64,000 nucleotides of DNA, from positions 55,013 through 119,012 of the forward strand of contig CAZIOS010000006.1 in the NCBI GenBank assembly GCA_964540905.1. Direction: 5' to 3'. The position numbers and the translations under genes are program-made. Source of the stretch: VAYN01 sp964540905 (GTDB lineage: Bacteria; Actinomycetota; Thermoleophilia; Solirubrobacterales; 70-9). Shown piece after piece: positions 15,947 through 22,780 of this stretch. The stretch's first letter is position 1. Each line of letters opens with the position of its first letter. The notes under the pieces were generated by a model. That model did no database searches. It was not told where the DNA came from and was given only the letters and a program-made list of their open reading frames with translations.

Positions 15947-17128
15947 ATGCAACGACAAGCGGCAAGATCGGTCAGCGGCCACGTCTTTAAGATCGAGCGC
16001 AAGCGTGGCCCGCAGTGGTACGCGAAGTACAGGCTTCCGGACGGGCGCCAGGTGCAGCGCCGGATCGGCCCTCACTGGGCCGATCGCAAGCGACAGCCGC
16101 CCGCCGGCTACTTCACGAAAACGACCGCGCGGGCCTGGCTTGACGAAACGCTGGCGAAGGCGCGGTGCGGCGAGCTGCCCGGCATGGTTCGCACCGGCAC
16201 GACTTTCGCGACCGCCTGCGACGACTGGCTCGCCTACAAGCGCGACCGCAAGGTCAAGCTCTCGACCCAGATCGACTACGAGCACATGGTCGACCGCATG
16301 AAGAAGGTCTTCGGCGAGAAGTTCGGGCGGGAGCTTCGGTTGGAGGAGGTGACGGAGGAGACGGTTGAGGGCTTTCGGGATGGCCTGCTCGAAGAAGGAC
16401 TGGCGGACCGCACCGTCAACAAGTACCTGACCGTCCTCCACGGCATTTTCGTCTGGGCGCAGCGTCGCTACAGGCTGCCGGTCAATCCCGTCACCAACGT
16501 CGAGCGCCGCCCAAATGCGAAGCGCGGCAACATCGACGTCTTCTCTCGTGAGGAGGTCCTGGCGCTGGTTCGAGTCGCTGCTTCCGAACAGGACGGCACG
16601 ATCTACCTCACGGCGGCATTCACGGGGCTTCGTCTCGGCGAGCTGCTGGCCCTGCGCTGGCGCGACGTGGATTTCGCCAACAACTCGATCCACGTGCGCC
16701 AGAGCTTCACCAACGGCAGGGTCGATACGCCCAAGAGCGGCCAAGAGCGTACGGTGCCGATGGCCGACGAGGTCGCCCAGGCCCTCGCCAAGCTGAACAA
16801 ACGGGAGGGCCACGCGGGGGAGGGCGACCTTGTCTTCTGCGGCGTCCAGGGCGGCCACCTTGCCGGGCACAGGCTTCGCGACCGCTACAAGGCCGCCTTG
16901 GAGAAGGCTGGCCTGCGGGAACTGCGCTTCCACGACCTTCGCCATACCTTCGGCTCCCACGCGATTCGCACCGCCGATTCGCGCGAGGTCATGGAGTGGA
17001 TGGGCCACCAGGATCTGGCGACGACTCAGCGCTACCTCCAGTTCAAGCCGAGACAGGACGCGGCACGGCGCATATCGGCGGCCTTTCGGGAAGACGTCTC
17101 TCCCACGAACGCTGGCACGTTGTCCTAA
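15947..17128 (+). CDS. int: Tyrosine recombinase (phage-type integrase)
   Basis: 393 residues from the ATG at 15947, with GAAGGGAGAGG as ribosome-binding site. An N-terminal AP2-like arm-binding region (YAKYRLPDGRQVQRRI) and a SAM-like core-binding domain (about 85-180) precede the catalytic domain: Arg in TGLRLGELLALRW, HDLRHTFGSHAI (H-x-x-R), WMGHQDLATTQRYLQF (His and the nucleophile Tyr). It catalyses site-specific integration and excision at tRNA-Glu. It sits just inside the left att site and ends overlapping the convergent XRE gene by four bases. Confidence 0.95.
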   Translation: MQRQAARSVSGHVFKIERKRGPQWYAKYRLPDGRQVQRRIGPHWADRKRQPPAGYFTKTTARAWLDETLAKARCGELPGMVRTGTTFATACDDWLAYKRDRKVKLSTQIDYEHMVDRMKKVFGEKFGRELRLEEVTEETVEGFRDGLLEEGLADRTVNKYLTVLHGIFVWAQRRYRLPVNPVTNVERRPNAKRGNIDVFSREEVLALVRVAASEQDGTIYLTAAFTGLRLGELLALRWRDVDFANNSIHVRQSFTNGRVDTPKSGQERTVPMADEVAQALAKLNKREGHAGEGDLVFCGVQGGHLAGHRLRDRYKAALEKAGLRELRFHDLRHTFGSHAIRTADSREVMEWMGHQDLATTQRYLQFKPRQDAARRISAAFREDVSPTNAGTLS

Positions 17129-17403
17129 CTCTCCCCTCCCCGTACCAGGAAGCGCCCCAGGCGCGTCCCGCCGGGAATCCAGGCCATGCCTTTGAGCAAG
17201 TCGCCTGGTGGTAGCGAGAGGGCGCCCGCGAGCTTGATCACGGTGTGGATCTTGGGCAGGCGGATGCCGCGCTCAAGCTGGCCGATCTCGGTGCGATGCA
17301 GGCCAGCTCGGAAGCCGAGCTCTTCCTGGGAGAAGCCAGCCCTTCTGCGGTAGATCACCAGGTTCTCGCCGAAGCGCTGGGCGACCTGCATCGAGATGTC
17401 CAT
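17125..17403 (-). CDS. XRE-family transcriptional regulator
   Basis: 92 residues with a Cro/C1-type helix-turn-helix (about residues 11-66): NLVIYRRRAGFSQEELGFRA, then GLHRTEIGQLERGIRLPKIH. It probably controls element genes. Its start shares a base with the stop of the 17403-17750 gene (TGATG), so the two are co-translated; its 3' end overlaps the integrase end in convergent orientation. Confidence 0.85.
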   Translation of the reverse strand: MDISMQVAQRFGENLVIYRRRAGFSQEELGFRAGLHRTEIGQLERGIRLPKIHTVIKLAGALSLPPGDLLKGMAWIPGGTRLGRFLVRGGES

Positions 17404-17750
17404 CAGGCCACCTCTAGCAGCGCCAACAGGGAATGGAGGACCTCGTGTTCGGCCTTGACCCGCTCGTATTCCGTGGCTTTATCGCTGCCCACGGCCGCCG
17501 CGGCGAGGAAGGTGCGGGCTTCCTCGTCGGGCACGACGATTACGCCCCAGCCGATTCCGGTCAGCAGGCGTTCGTAGGCCTCGGCCTCGCGGCGGCACTT
17601 TGCGGGATCGCTCAGGCGCTCGGGGATCTCTAGGTCTTCACGCGCACCGGCCAGCCACGAGCGCAGGCGACAGCGCAGGATCGCGATCTGCGGGGCGGGG
17701 AGGTCGAGGGGCACGGCGCGTTGGCCGTGCGTAGGGTTCTCGCAGGACAT
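17403..17750 (-). CDS. Hypothetical protein upstream of XRE regulator
   Basis: 115 residues, largely helical (REAEAYERLLTGIGWGVIVV, then DKATEYERVKAEHEVLHSLL). Cys5 is the only conspicuous feature near the N-terminus. No family is recognised. Translationally coupled to the XRE regulator; such small partners next to XRE regulators are frequent in integrative elements, so a regulatory role is a guess. Confidence 0.6.
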   Translation of the reverse strand: MSCENPTHGQRAVPLDLPAPQIAILRCRLRSWLAGAREDLEIPERLSDPAKCRREAEAYERLLTGIGWGVIVVPDEEARTFLAAAAVGSDKATEYERVKAEHEVLHSLLALLEVA

Positions 17751-17867
17751 GAGGAGCGTTGCCTCCTTGTGTCTTAGACGGCCCGTCGCGTTCCACCGCG
17801 GCGGGCCGTCGCTCTATGTGGTCGGCGCAGAGCCTAGCAGTTTTTGTGGGGTATAGACCCCACAAAA

Positions 17868-18089
17868 TCACTCGCCACGGATGATCTCTGCAACGTGGCT
17901 GTAGTTGAGGCCGGTCTCCTCGGCGATGTCGCGGACGGTCAAGCCGTCCTTCTGCGCTTTCGCGAATCGCTTGCGGCGCTCGGCGCGCGCTTTCGCGCGT
18001 TCACGTTGAACGCGCTCCTGGGCGCGCTCGAAGTCGGCTTGGGCCTTCCGTACCTCGGTGCGGGCCTTCTGCTTGGGGTCGGCAGACAT
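17868..18089 (-). CDS. Small coiled-coil protein with C-terminal helix-turn-helix
   Basis: 73 residues. Residues 1-48 are an extremely charged helix (KAQADFERAQERVQRERAKA), and residues 50-72 form an HTH-like unit (LTVRDIAEETGLNYSHVAEI). It is likely a DNA-binding regulator that dimerises through the coiled coil. It faces away from hicAB, and the intervening 68 bases probably hold divergent promoters. Confidence 0.65.
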   Translation of the reverse strand: MSADPKQKARTEVRKAQADFERAQERVQRERAKARAERRKRFAKAQKDGLTVRDIAEETGLNYSHVAEIIRGE

Positions 18090-18157
18090 AGGCGAAGACT
18101 ATTCGTCAGCCAGATCACGAACGCGGAGATCCGCCCGGCGAATTAGGGTCGCGACTC

Positions 18158-18391
18158 GTGAATCCCTTTCCGTCCCTGAAGGCAAAGCGCCTGCTCGCCA
18201 TCCTCGAACGAGCGCCGTTGAGCTACCACGTGGCACGGCAGTCGGGCTCGCATCGCCGGATGGAGTCGCCAAGCCACCCGCCGTTGACCTTCGCCTTCCA
18301 CGACAAAGCGACGATCCCCGCTGGCCTCGTCCGCAAGATCCTCGTCAGGGACGTTGGCCTTGCCGAAGACGAGGCGCGGAAGCTACTCTGA
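18158..18391 (+). CDS. hicA: HicA-type mRNA interferase toxin
   Basis: 77 residues from a GTG at 18158. The double-stranded RNA-binding-like HicA fold is recognisable: KRLLAILERAPLSYHVARQS, the catalytic His in SGSHRRM, and FHDKATIPAGLVRKILVRD. HicA toxins cleave mRNA and are neutralised by HicB. It is 12 bases upstream of hicB, in the usual toxin-first order. Confidence 0.8.
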   Translation: MNPFPSLKAKRLLAILERAPLSYHVARQSGSHRRMESPSHPPLTFAFHDKATIPAGLVRKILVRDVGLAEDEARKLL

Positions 18392-18403
18392 CCAGGAGAA
18401 CCG

Positions 18404-18601
18404 ATGGAGACCGTGCGCATCATCTATCACCACGAAGCAGACGGCTGGTGGGCCGAGTCGCCCGACGTTGAGGGCTGGTCTGCCGCTGGCGGTAGTTACG
18501 CAGAGGTTCGGCAGCTCGCCGTCGAGGGCATCGAGTTCGCTCTCGGTCATCAGGCCCAGCTTGAGCACTATGTCCCTGCTGGCGAGCAGGTTGCGGCTTA
18601 G
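18404..18601 (+). CDS. hicB: HicB-type antitoxin
   Basis: 65 residues: a short HicB-like domain (IIYHHEADGWWAESPDVEGW, then SAAGGSYAEVRQLAVEGIEF) that binds and blocks HicA. No C-terminal DNA-binding domain is present, so autoregulation would need another protein; the broken XRE gene 46 bases downstream may once have supplied it. Likely co-transcribed with hicA. Confidence 0.75.
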   Translation: METVRIIYHHEADGWWAESPDVEGWSAAGGSYAEVRQLAVEGIEFALGHQAQLEHYVPAGEQVAA

Positions 18602-18647
18602 CCGCGGCATCTTTCCCGTGCCGCTTGTCTCTGAGAACGTGCCGCGC

Positions 18648-18884
18648 ATGGGAGGACCAGATCAACCGCAGCCCGCGCTCGGCAAAGCGATCCGCTAGCT
18701 GCGAGAAAAGCACGACATCACCCAAGAAGGCTTGGCGCAAGACGCCGGCCTCACGACCGGCACGATCTCGCCGATCGAGCGGGGTCGCTCAAATCCAGCC
18801 TGGGGCACCGTCAAGGCGATCGCCGAAGCGCTCGGGGTGTCGATGAACGAGCTGGCGAAGTTGGCCTCTCGACTGGAGGGATGA
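18648..18884 (+). pseudogene. XRE-family regulator broken by an in-frame stop
   Basis: From the ATG at 18648 the frame reads MGGPDQPQPALGKAIR, then TAG (18696-18698), then LREKHDITQEGLAQDAGLTT, GTISPIERGRSNPAWGTVKA and IAEALGVSMNELAK to a TGA at 18884. This is an intact Cro/C1 HTH apart from the amber codon, which replaces what would be Gln or Glu at the start of helix 1. One C-to-T change from CAG would explain it. It sits downstream of hicAB and may have been its regulator. Reinitiation downstream is possible. Confidence 0.75.
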
Positions 18885-18915
18885 GCCTCACCCGTAACGA
18901 GGGACCGCTAGGGAA

Positions 18916-18961
18916 TCGGCCTGCAAAGCCGTTTACACCGGTTCGATTCCGGTGGGCGCCT
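18916..18961 (+). pseudogene. tRNA-Cys (GCA) 3' fragment
   Basis: Anticodon arm CGGC-CTGCAAA-GCCG (anticodon GCA), T-arm ACCGG-TTCGATT-CCGGT, the acceptor 3' strand GGGCGCC and discriminator T, the identity base of tRNA-Cys. The matching 5' strand GGCGCCC and a normal D-arm are absent upstream. A 3' tRNA half of this kind is what a tRNA-targeting integrase leaves as attR or carries as attP. Confidence 0.65.
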
Positions 18962-19060
18962 CTGGCTCCGGCAAGCGGTTTATGGCTTGCCAGAGCGGTT
19001 TGAGCGGCCAGTGAGGCCATGTCCCAAATCCGGCGATTCCGGTTGTAGCCGAGGATTTGG

Positions 19061-19089
19061 GTGGCACACGGTGGCACAGAGGGTGGCAC
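19061..19089. repeat. Three GTGGCAC repeats, arm-site-like
   Basis: GTGGCAC occurs at 19061-19067, 19071-19077 and 19083-19089, 10 and 12 bases apart, about 100 bases beyond the tRNA-Cys fragment. Helically phased short repeats beside an att-like sequence resemble arm-type integrase sites. Nothing else is recognised between 18885 and 19352 apart from these repeats, the tRNA-Cys fragment and the 19267 repeat. Confidence 0.5.
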
Positions 19090-19266
19090 GGACGCCCCTG
19101 CCGAGGGCAGCGCGGACTCGTTCCGAGTGTCGCCTTCCTTCGTTTGGCTCGTGTCAGAACTACAGGGAGGAGAGAAGTCCGAGTCGCCAGTCGCAGAGCA
19201 AGATTTGGCTTGTTGATGCGGATGTGCTCCGGCTGTCTCCGTTGTAACCGGTTGATTTCGGGCGCT

Positions 19267-19288
19267 ACTGGCGCACCACTGGCGCACC
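19267..19288. repeat. Tandem 11-bp repeat ACTGGCGCACC
   Basis: Two perfect adjacent copies (19267-19277, 19278-19288). A third copy is at 20734-20744, so copies flank the 19353-20600 gene. A CGGTTGA-type box precedes both sites (about 19248 and 20707). Confidence 0.6.
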
Positions 19289-19352
19289 GGAAACGGTCTC
19301 GGCGAAGTGTCCCAATCGAGGCGCTGGCCTGTCGCGCTGGGATAATTGCGCG

Positions 19353-20600
19353 ATGGCAAGGGTCTCGCCGATCGACTACAAGCGGGTGTCGAGTCTGCCG
19401 TGGCAGACGATCAACGTCGAGGTTCCCGAGGAGTTGGTCGTTCCCAAGGGCCGCAGTTCGCTAGGCCACAGGCGGTGCCGGGCTGCTGAAGCGCGGCTGA
19501 GGGACACCGTTCGCGACGAACTCACGGCGGCCAGCCGCCGCCGTTTCCGTCGCCCGGCTGCCGTTCACCTTGAGCTGAGCGGCGTATCTATGTCGCAGCC
19601 CAATCGGGCGAGGAGGACCGTCAAGGCGATTCTCGACAGCCTGCAGGGGCCGCTCTACGCCGATGACCGGGAGGTAGCCCTGCTGGATGTCCTCTTCCGG
19701 CCTGGTCCGCTTCGGGCAAAAATCGGCGCCTGTTCTCAGGGTCGATACACGGATGCGTTCGACATCTTGGGGGGTGCCAGTCGGGATCGGCGGGAGGGGT
19801 TCGATTACGAGGACCGGGGAGACGACCTGCTCGGCCCAGATCCATGGGCGTGGAACTGGGACTCCATCGGCGACGATCATGATCTTGAAATGGTGGAAGA
19901 ACATCTGGCCGACTGGCAGTCGGGGTTTCTTTCGGGTGAAGACAATGAACTTCGGGCGCAGATGATCGAGTTCAACGAGAGGGAGGTGCGCGCGAAGCGG
20001 TTGACACGATTGTTGAGTGAGCCGTTCCTGCCGACTGATCGACCGGGCAAGCAGACGATCCAGGGCAAGTTGTCCCTTGATCACAACGCATTTCCTCGAG
20101 CGACTCGGATCCACCTTCCTGCTCCGGCCGCGGGGCGAACTGGCAGCTGGACGGCCATCGCAGCTGGAGCCGTCGCAGACCACTTCGCCAGGTGGCCGTG
20201 GGTCTCTGAGATTCTCGCAGGCGAGCCGATGATGCTCGACATCGCGATAGGCCAAGAGGGCTGGGAATGCTTCGACATCGACAATCTCGCCCATCGCGTG
20301 ACCGCAGCGCTGCGGGCAGCGACGCCTCAACTGGAGACTCCCGGCTCTTACCGGGTCTATAGGCGCCACGGAGTAGACGATGCAGTCGTTGTCACCCTCC
20401 ACTCGGAAAAGCGCGCCGACCGCCTGCGCGCTTTGCTGAACGGTGGCTGGTTTGCGGTGATGGGCCTGCGGCCGGATCGCGAAGGACCGGTGTACCGGCG
20501 GCGCCCGTCTGTGGACGACGAGATTTACGAGGAAATTCATCCCCTCGCTGTTGAGCTAGATCTAACTGACGAAGTGACGCCGAGTGGGCCGTTGGGGTAG
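19353..20600 (+). CDS. Protein with two RusA-like resolvase domains
   Basis: 415 residues. The first third ends with RTVKAILDSLQGPLYADDRE, resembling the RusA segment DNL-x-K-x-x-LD-x-L...DD, but its D-x-D-N is replaced by SQPN. The last third has CFDIDNLAHRVTAALRAATP and later HGVDDAVVVTLHSEK, which keep DIDN and DD; in RusA these Asp residues bind metal for Holliday-junction cleavage. An acidic Trp-rich middle (about 130-240) is unassigned. Tandem, asymmetrically degenerate domains are unusual. It sits upstream of the AAA/TOPRIM and AIPR genes in a low-GC block. The RusA assignment is by eye. Confidence 0.5.
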   Translation: MARVSPIDYKRVSSLPWQTINVEVPEELVVPKGRSSLGHRRCRAAEARLRDTVRDELTAASRRRFRRPAAVHLELSGVSMSQPNRARRTVKAILDSLQGPLYADDREVALLDVLFRPGPLRAKIGACSQGRYTDAFDILGGASRDRREGFDYEDRGDDLLGPDPWAWNWDSIGDDHDLEMVEEHLADWQSGFLSGEDNELRAQMIEFNEREVRAKRLTRLLSEPFLPTDRPGKQTIQGKLSLDHNAFPRATRIHLPAPAAGRTGSWTAIAAGAVADHFARWPWVSEILAGEPMMLDIAIGQEGWECFDIDNLAHRVTAALRAATPQLETPGSYRVYRRHGVDDAVVVTLHSEKRADRLRALLNGGWFAVMGLRPDREGPVYRRRPSVDDEIYEEIHPLAVELDLTDEVTPSGPLG

Positions 20601-20610
20601 CGAAGCCGTT

Positions 20611-20646
20611 AGCAGCTTGCAAAACCCACAAGGCCCTCAAGCTGCT
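20611..20646 (+). terminator. Hairpin after the RusA-like gene
   Basis: Perfect 9-bp arms AGCAGCTTG (20611-20619) and CAAGCTGCT (20638-20646), 18-base loop, ten bases after the stop at 20600. No T-tract; a terminator is likely but not certain. Beyond the 20734 repeat, I see nothing else in 20647-20908. Confidence 0.4.
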
Positions 20647-20733
20647 CAAGCACTGCTTGCTAGAGCGGATTTCGCATCCCAGAGCCGAGTCGAATCCGGT
20701 TGTGTTCGGTTGAAATCGGCTGTTCGGTGGCTG

Positions 20734-20744
20734 ACTGGCGCACC
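20734..20744. repeat. Third copy of ACTGGCGCACC
   Basis: Identical to the two tandem copies at 19267-19288. It lies between the RusA-like and AAA/TOPRIM genes. Confidence 0.55.
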
Positions 20745-20908
20745 GGGCCAGCTTGGAGCCGATGGCCCTAGTGCGGCCGACTCAGATTGTTGGCGCTCCA
20801 ACCCGAGCCGTAGGCTGAGAGATGTTCCCTGTTCGGTCCTGAACTAAACGGGATCTTCTGTCCTAGTGAAATGAGAGTTTCGACGCTCATGCTCCCCCAT
20901 TGGCTCCC

Positions 20909-22696
20909 ATGATCACCAATCTCCGCCTTCAAAATTTTCGAGGCTTCGATGATCATCGCGTCCCCCTTCGGGAAAGCACGATTATCGTTGGAGCCAATAA
21001 CGCCGGTAAGTCGACGGTCGTCGAAGCACTCCGACTTGTTGCCGTCGCAACGGACCGCTTGCTTCGCGGTAGCAGTCGCCTTGTGCGGACTCCTGATTGG
21101 CTGGAAGGCTCCCTCTGCCCTGTTGGTCTGAGTCCCTCGGTTCGGGGTCTCACCTCCGATGGGCTGGAGAGCACGCTCTTTCATCAGTACGGAGACCCGC
21201 CCGCCGTGATAACTGCAACCTTTGGGAGTGGTGCTCAGGTGGTTGTCTATATCGGCCCAACCTCCCAGATACACGCGGTTGCTTGCTTCGGGGACGGCAC
21301 CGCGGTTACCTCAATAGGACAAGCCTCAAGACTTGGCCTTCATCCGATAGCAGCGCAGCCTCAAGTCGCGCCACTTCTGCGCGACGAGCCAATTCGAACC
21401 GACGCGACGATCCGTCGCGGAGAGGGCACCTATCTTGCGTCTCAGCATTTTCGCAATCAACTTTGGCGGGCAAAGCGGCAGAAACTCTATCGCGAGTTTC
21501 GGAAGATTGCCGAAGAAAGCTGGCCCGGGCTGCAGATCAAAGAACTAGAGGGTCATGAAGATCGACCCGACGATCCGCTACAACTGAGAGTGAGAGATCG
21601 GGGCTTTGTCGGGGAGGTCAGCCTCATGGGCCATGGCCTGCAGATGTGGCTGCAGATCGTCTGGTTTTTGGCCCGCGCGCCTCGGAACGCAACCGTAGTT
21701 CTCGACGAGCCCGACGTCTATATGCACCCTGACCTCCAGCGACGCCTCCTGACCTTGGTCAGGTCGAGATTTTCTCAGCTTCTCATCGCCACGCACTCCC
21801 TTGAGATCATCGCTGACGTTGACCCCCGAGCCATCCTCGCAGTAGATCGACGCTTTCCGGAATCTGAGTTTGTTGCGTCGCTCCCGGGTCTTCAGGAGGT
21901 CATGGACAGGCTTGGCGCAGTGCAGAACATTCAGCTAACGCGATTGATGTCGGCTGAGAACTTTCTCCTCGTGGAGGGTGCCGACGTCAAGTTGCTGCGC
22001 GTCCTGCAGGGTGTCGCGGGTTTGACGGGCAGCCCGATCGATCTGGTCCCTCATGTAGAGATAGGGGGCCGCGGTGGCTGGCGGAGCGGAGTTGCCGATC
22101 GGCTGCCGACCAAGAACGCGGATGGGGAGAAAATCAGACCCTTTGCAATCCTTGATTCGGACTACTTTCCGCCCGAGGAGCATGCGGAGCGGTACGCCGA
22201 GGCCCGCCAGTGGGGAGTACAGCTGCGGATTTGGTCGCGTAAGGAGATCGAGAACTTCTTGCTCGTCCCAGAGGCGATTGCACGACTCATTAATGATCGC
22301 GCTCAGGGGAGCGACTGCACTCCGGACCTCGTGACCAGCGAGATCGATCGGATCGTCGAGTCATTCCGCTACGAGCCCATCGAGGACTCCGTTGTCACCA
22401 TCCTGCACAACCGCGACAAGGCAGGTGGGCTCCCGAAGGCACTCAAAGCGGGCCGGAAGCTCGTGGCGGGTCACTGGAAGGATCGGGATCAATGTTGGGG
22501 GATTGCACCGGGGAAACTCGTGCTGTCGCGTTTGTCAGCCTGGTCGCAAGAGAGGTATGGCGTTGGATTTGGTCCGGAGCAGATTGCTCGCTCGCTTCGG
22601 CCGGAGGAGGTCGACCAAGAGGTGGTAGAGGTAATTTCGGCCGTCACCGAGGGACGTCCGCTGCGGCGTCCCTTCCAGGTTCCGGCCTCGCCTTGA
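20909..22696 (+). CDS. OLD-type AAA ATPase with TOPRIM nuclease domain
   Basis: 595 residues from the ATG at 20909 (MITNLRLQNFRGF, the usual start of this family; a TTG at 20900 is also open). ABC/SMC-like ATPase: Walker A GANNAGKST (28-36), degenerate signature SLMGHGLQ, Walker B VVLDEPD (about 263-269), switch His ATHSLE. TOPRIM: Glu in LLVEGADVKLL (about 352) and Asp pair in AILDSDY (about 413). OLD-family proteins (P2 Old, GajA of Gabija) nick or degrade nucleic acid in phage defence. No UvrD-like GajB is adjacent; the next gene encodes an AIPR protein instead. Base composition is lower in GC than the host genes. Confidence 0.82.
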   Translation: MITNLRLQNFRGFDDHRVPLRESTIIVGANNAGKSTVVEALRLVAVATDRLLRGSSRLVRTPDWLEGSLCPVGLSPSVRGLTSDGLESTLFHQYGDPPAVITATFGSGAQVVVYIGPTSQIHAVACFGDGTAVTSIGQASRLGLHPIAAQPQVAPLLRDEPIRTDATIRRGEGTYLASQHFRNQLWRAKRQKLYREFRKIAEESWPGLQIKELEGHEDRPDDPLQLRVRDRGFVGEVSLMGHGLQMWLQIVWFLARAPRNATVVLDEPDVYMHPDLQRRLLTLVRSRFSQLLIATHSLEIIADVDPRAILAVDRRFPESEFVASLPGLQEVMDRLGAVQNIQLTRLMSAENFLLVEGADVKLLRVLQGVAGLTGSPIDLVPHVEIGGRGGWRSGVADRLPTKNADGEKIRPFAILDSDYFPPEEHAERYAEARQWGVQLRIWSRKEIENFLLVPEAIARLINDRAQGSDCTPDLVTSEIDRIVESFRYEPIEDSVVTILHNRDKAGGLPKALKAGRKLVAGHWKDRDQCWGIAPGKLVLSRLSAWSQERYGVGFGPEQIARSLRPEEVDQEVVEVISAVTEGRPLRRPFQVPASP

Positions 22697-22780
22697 TTCG
22701 TTGCTCGCGTCCAGAGCCTACTCATAGGGGTTTCCGCCTTAGACTCCGCCCTGGGGCAGGCCCACAACACTGGAGCTAGA

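Noticed and set aside
19061..19089. CRISPR-like short repeats
   Set aside because: Units are only 7 bp with 3-5 base spacers and there are no cas genes; arm sites fit better.
20611..20650. Possible tRNA-like GCAGCTTGCAAAACC
   Set aside because: It forms a simple 9-bp hairpin but no T-arm or acceptor stem.
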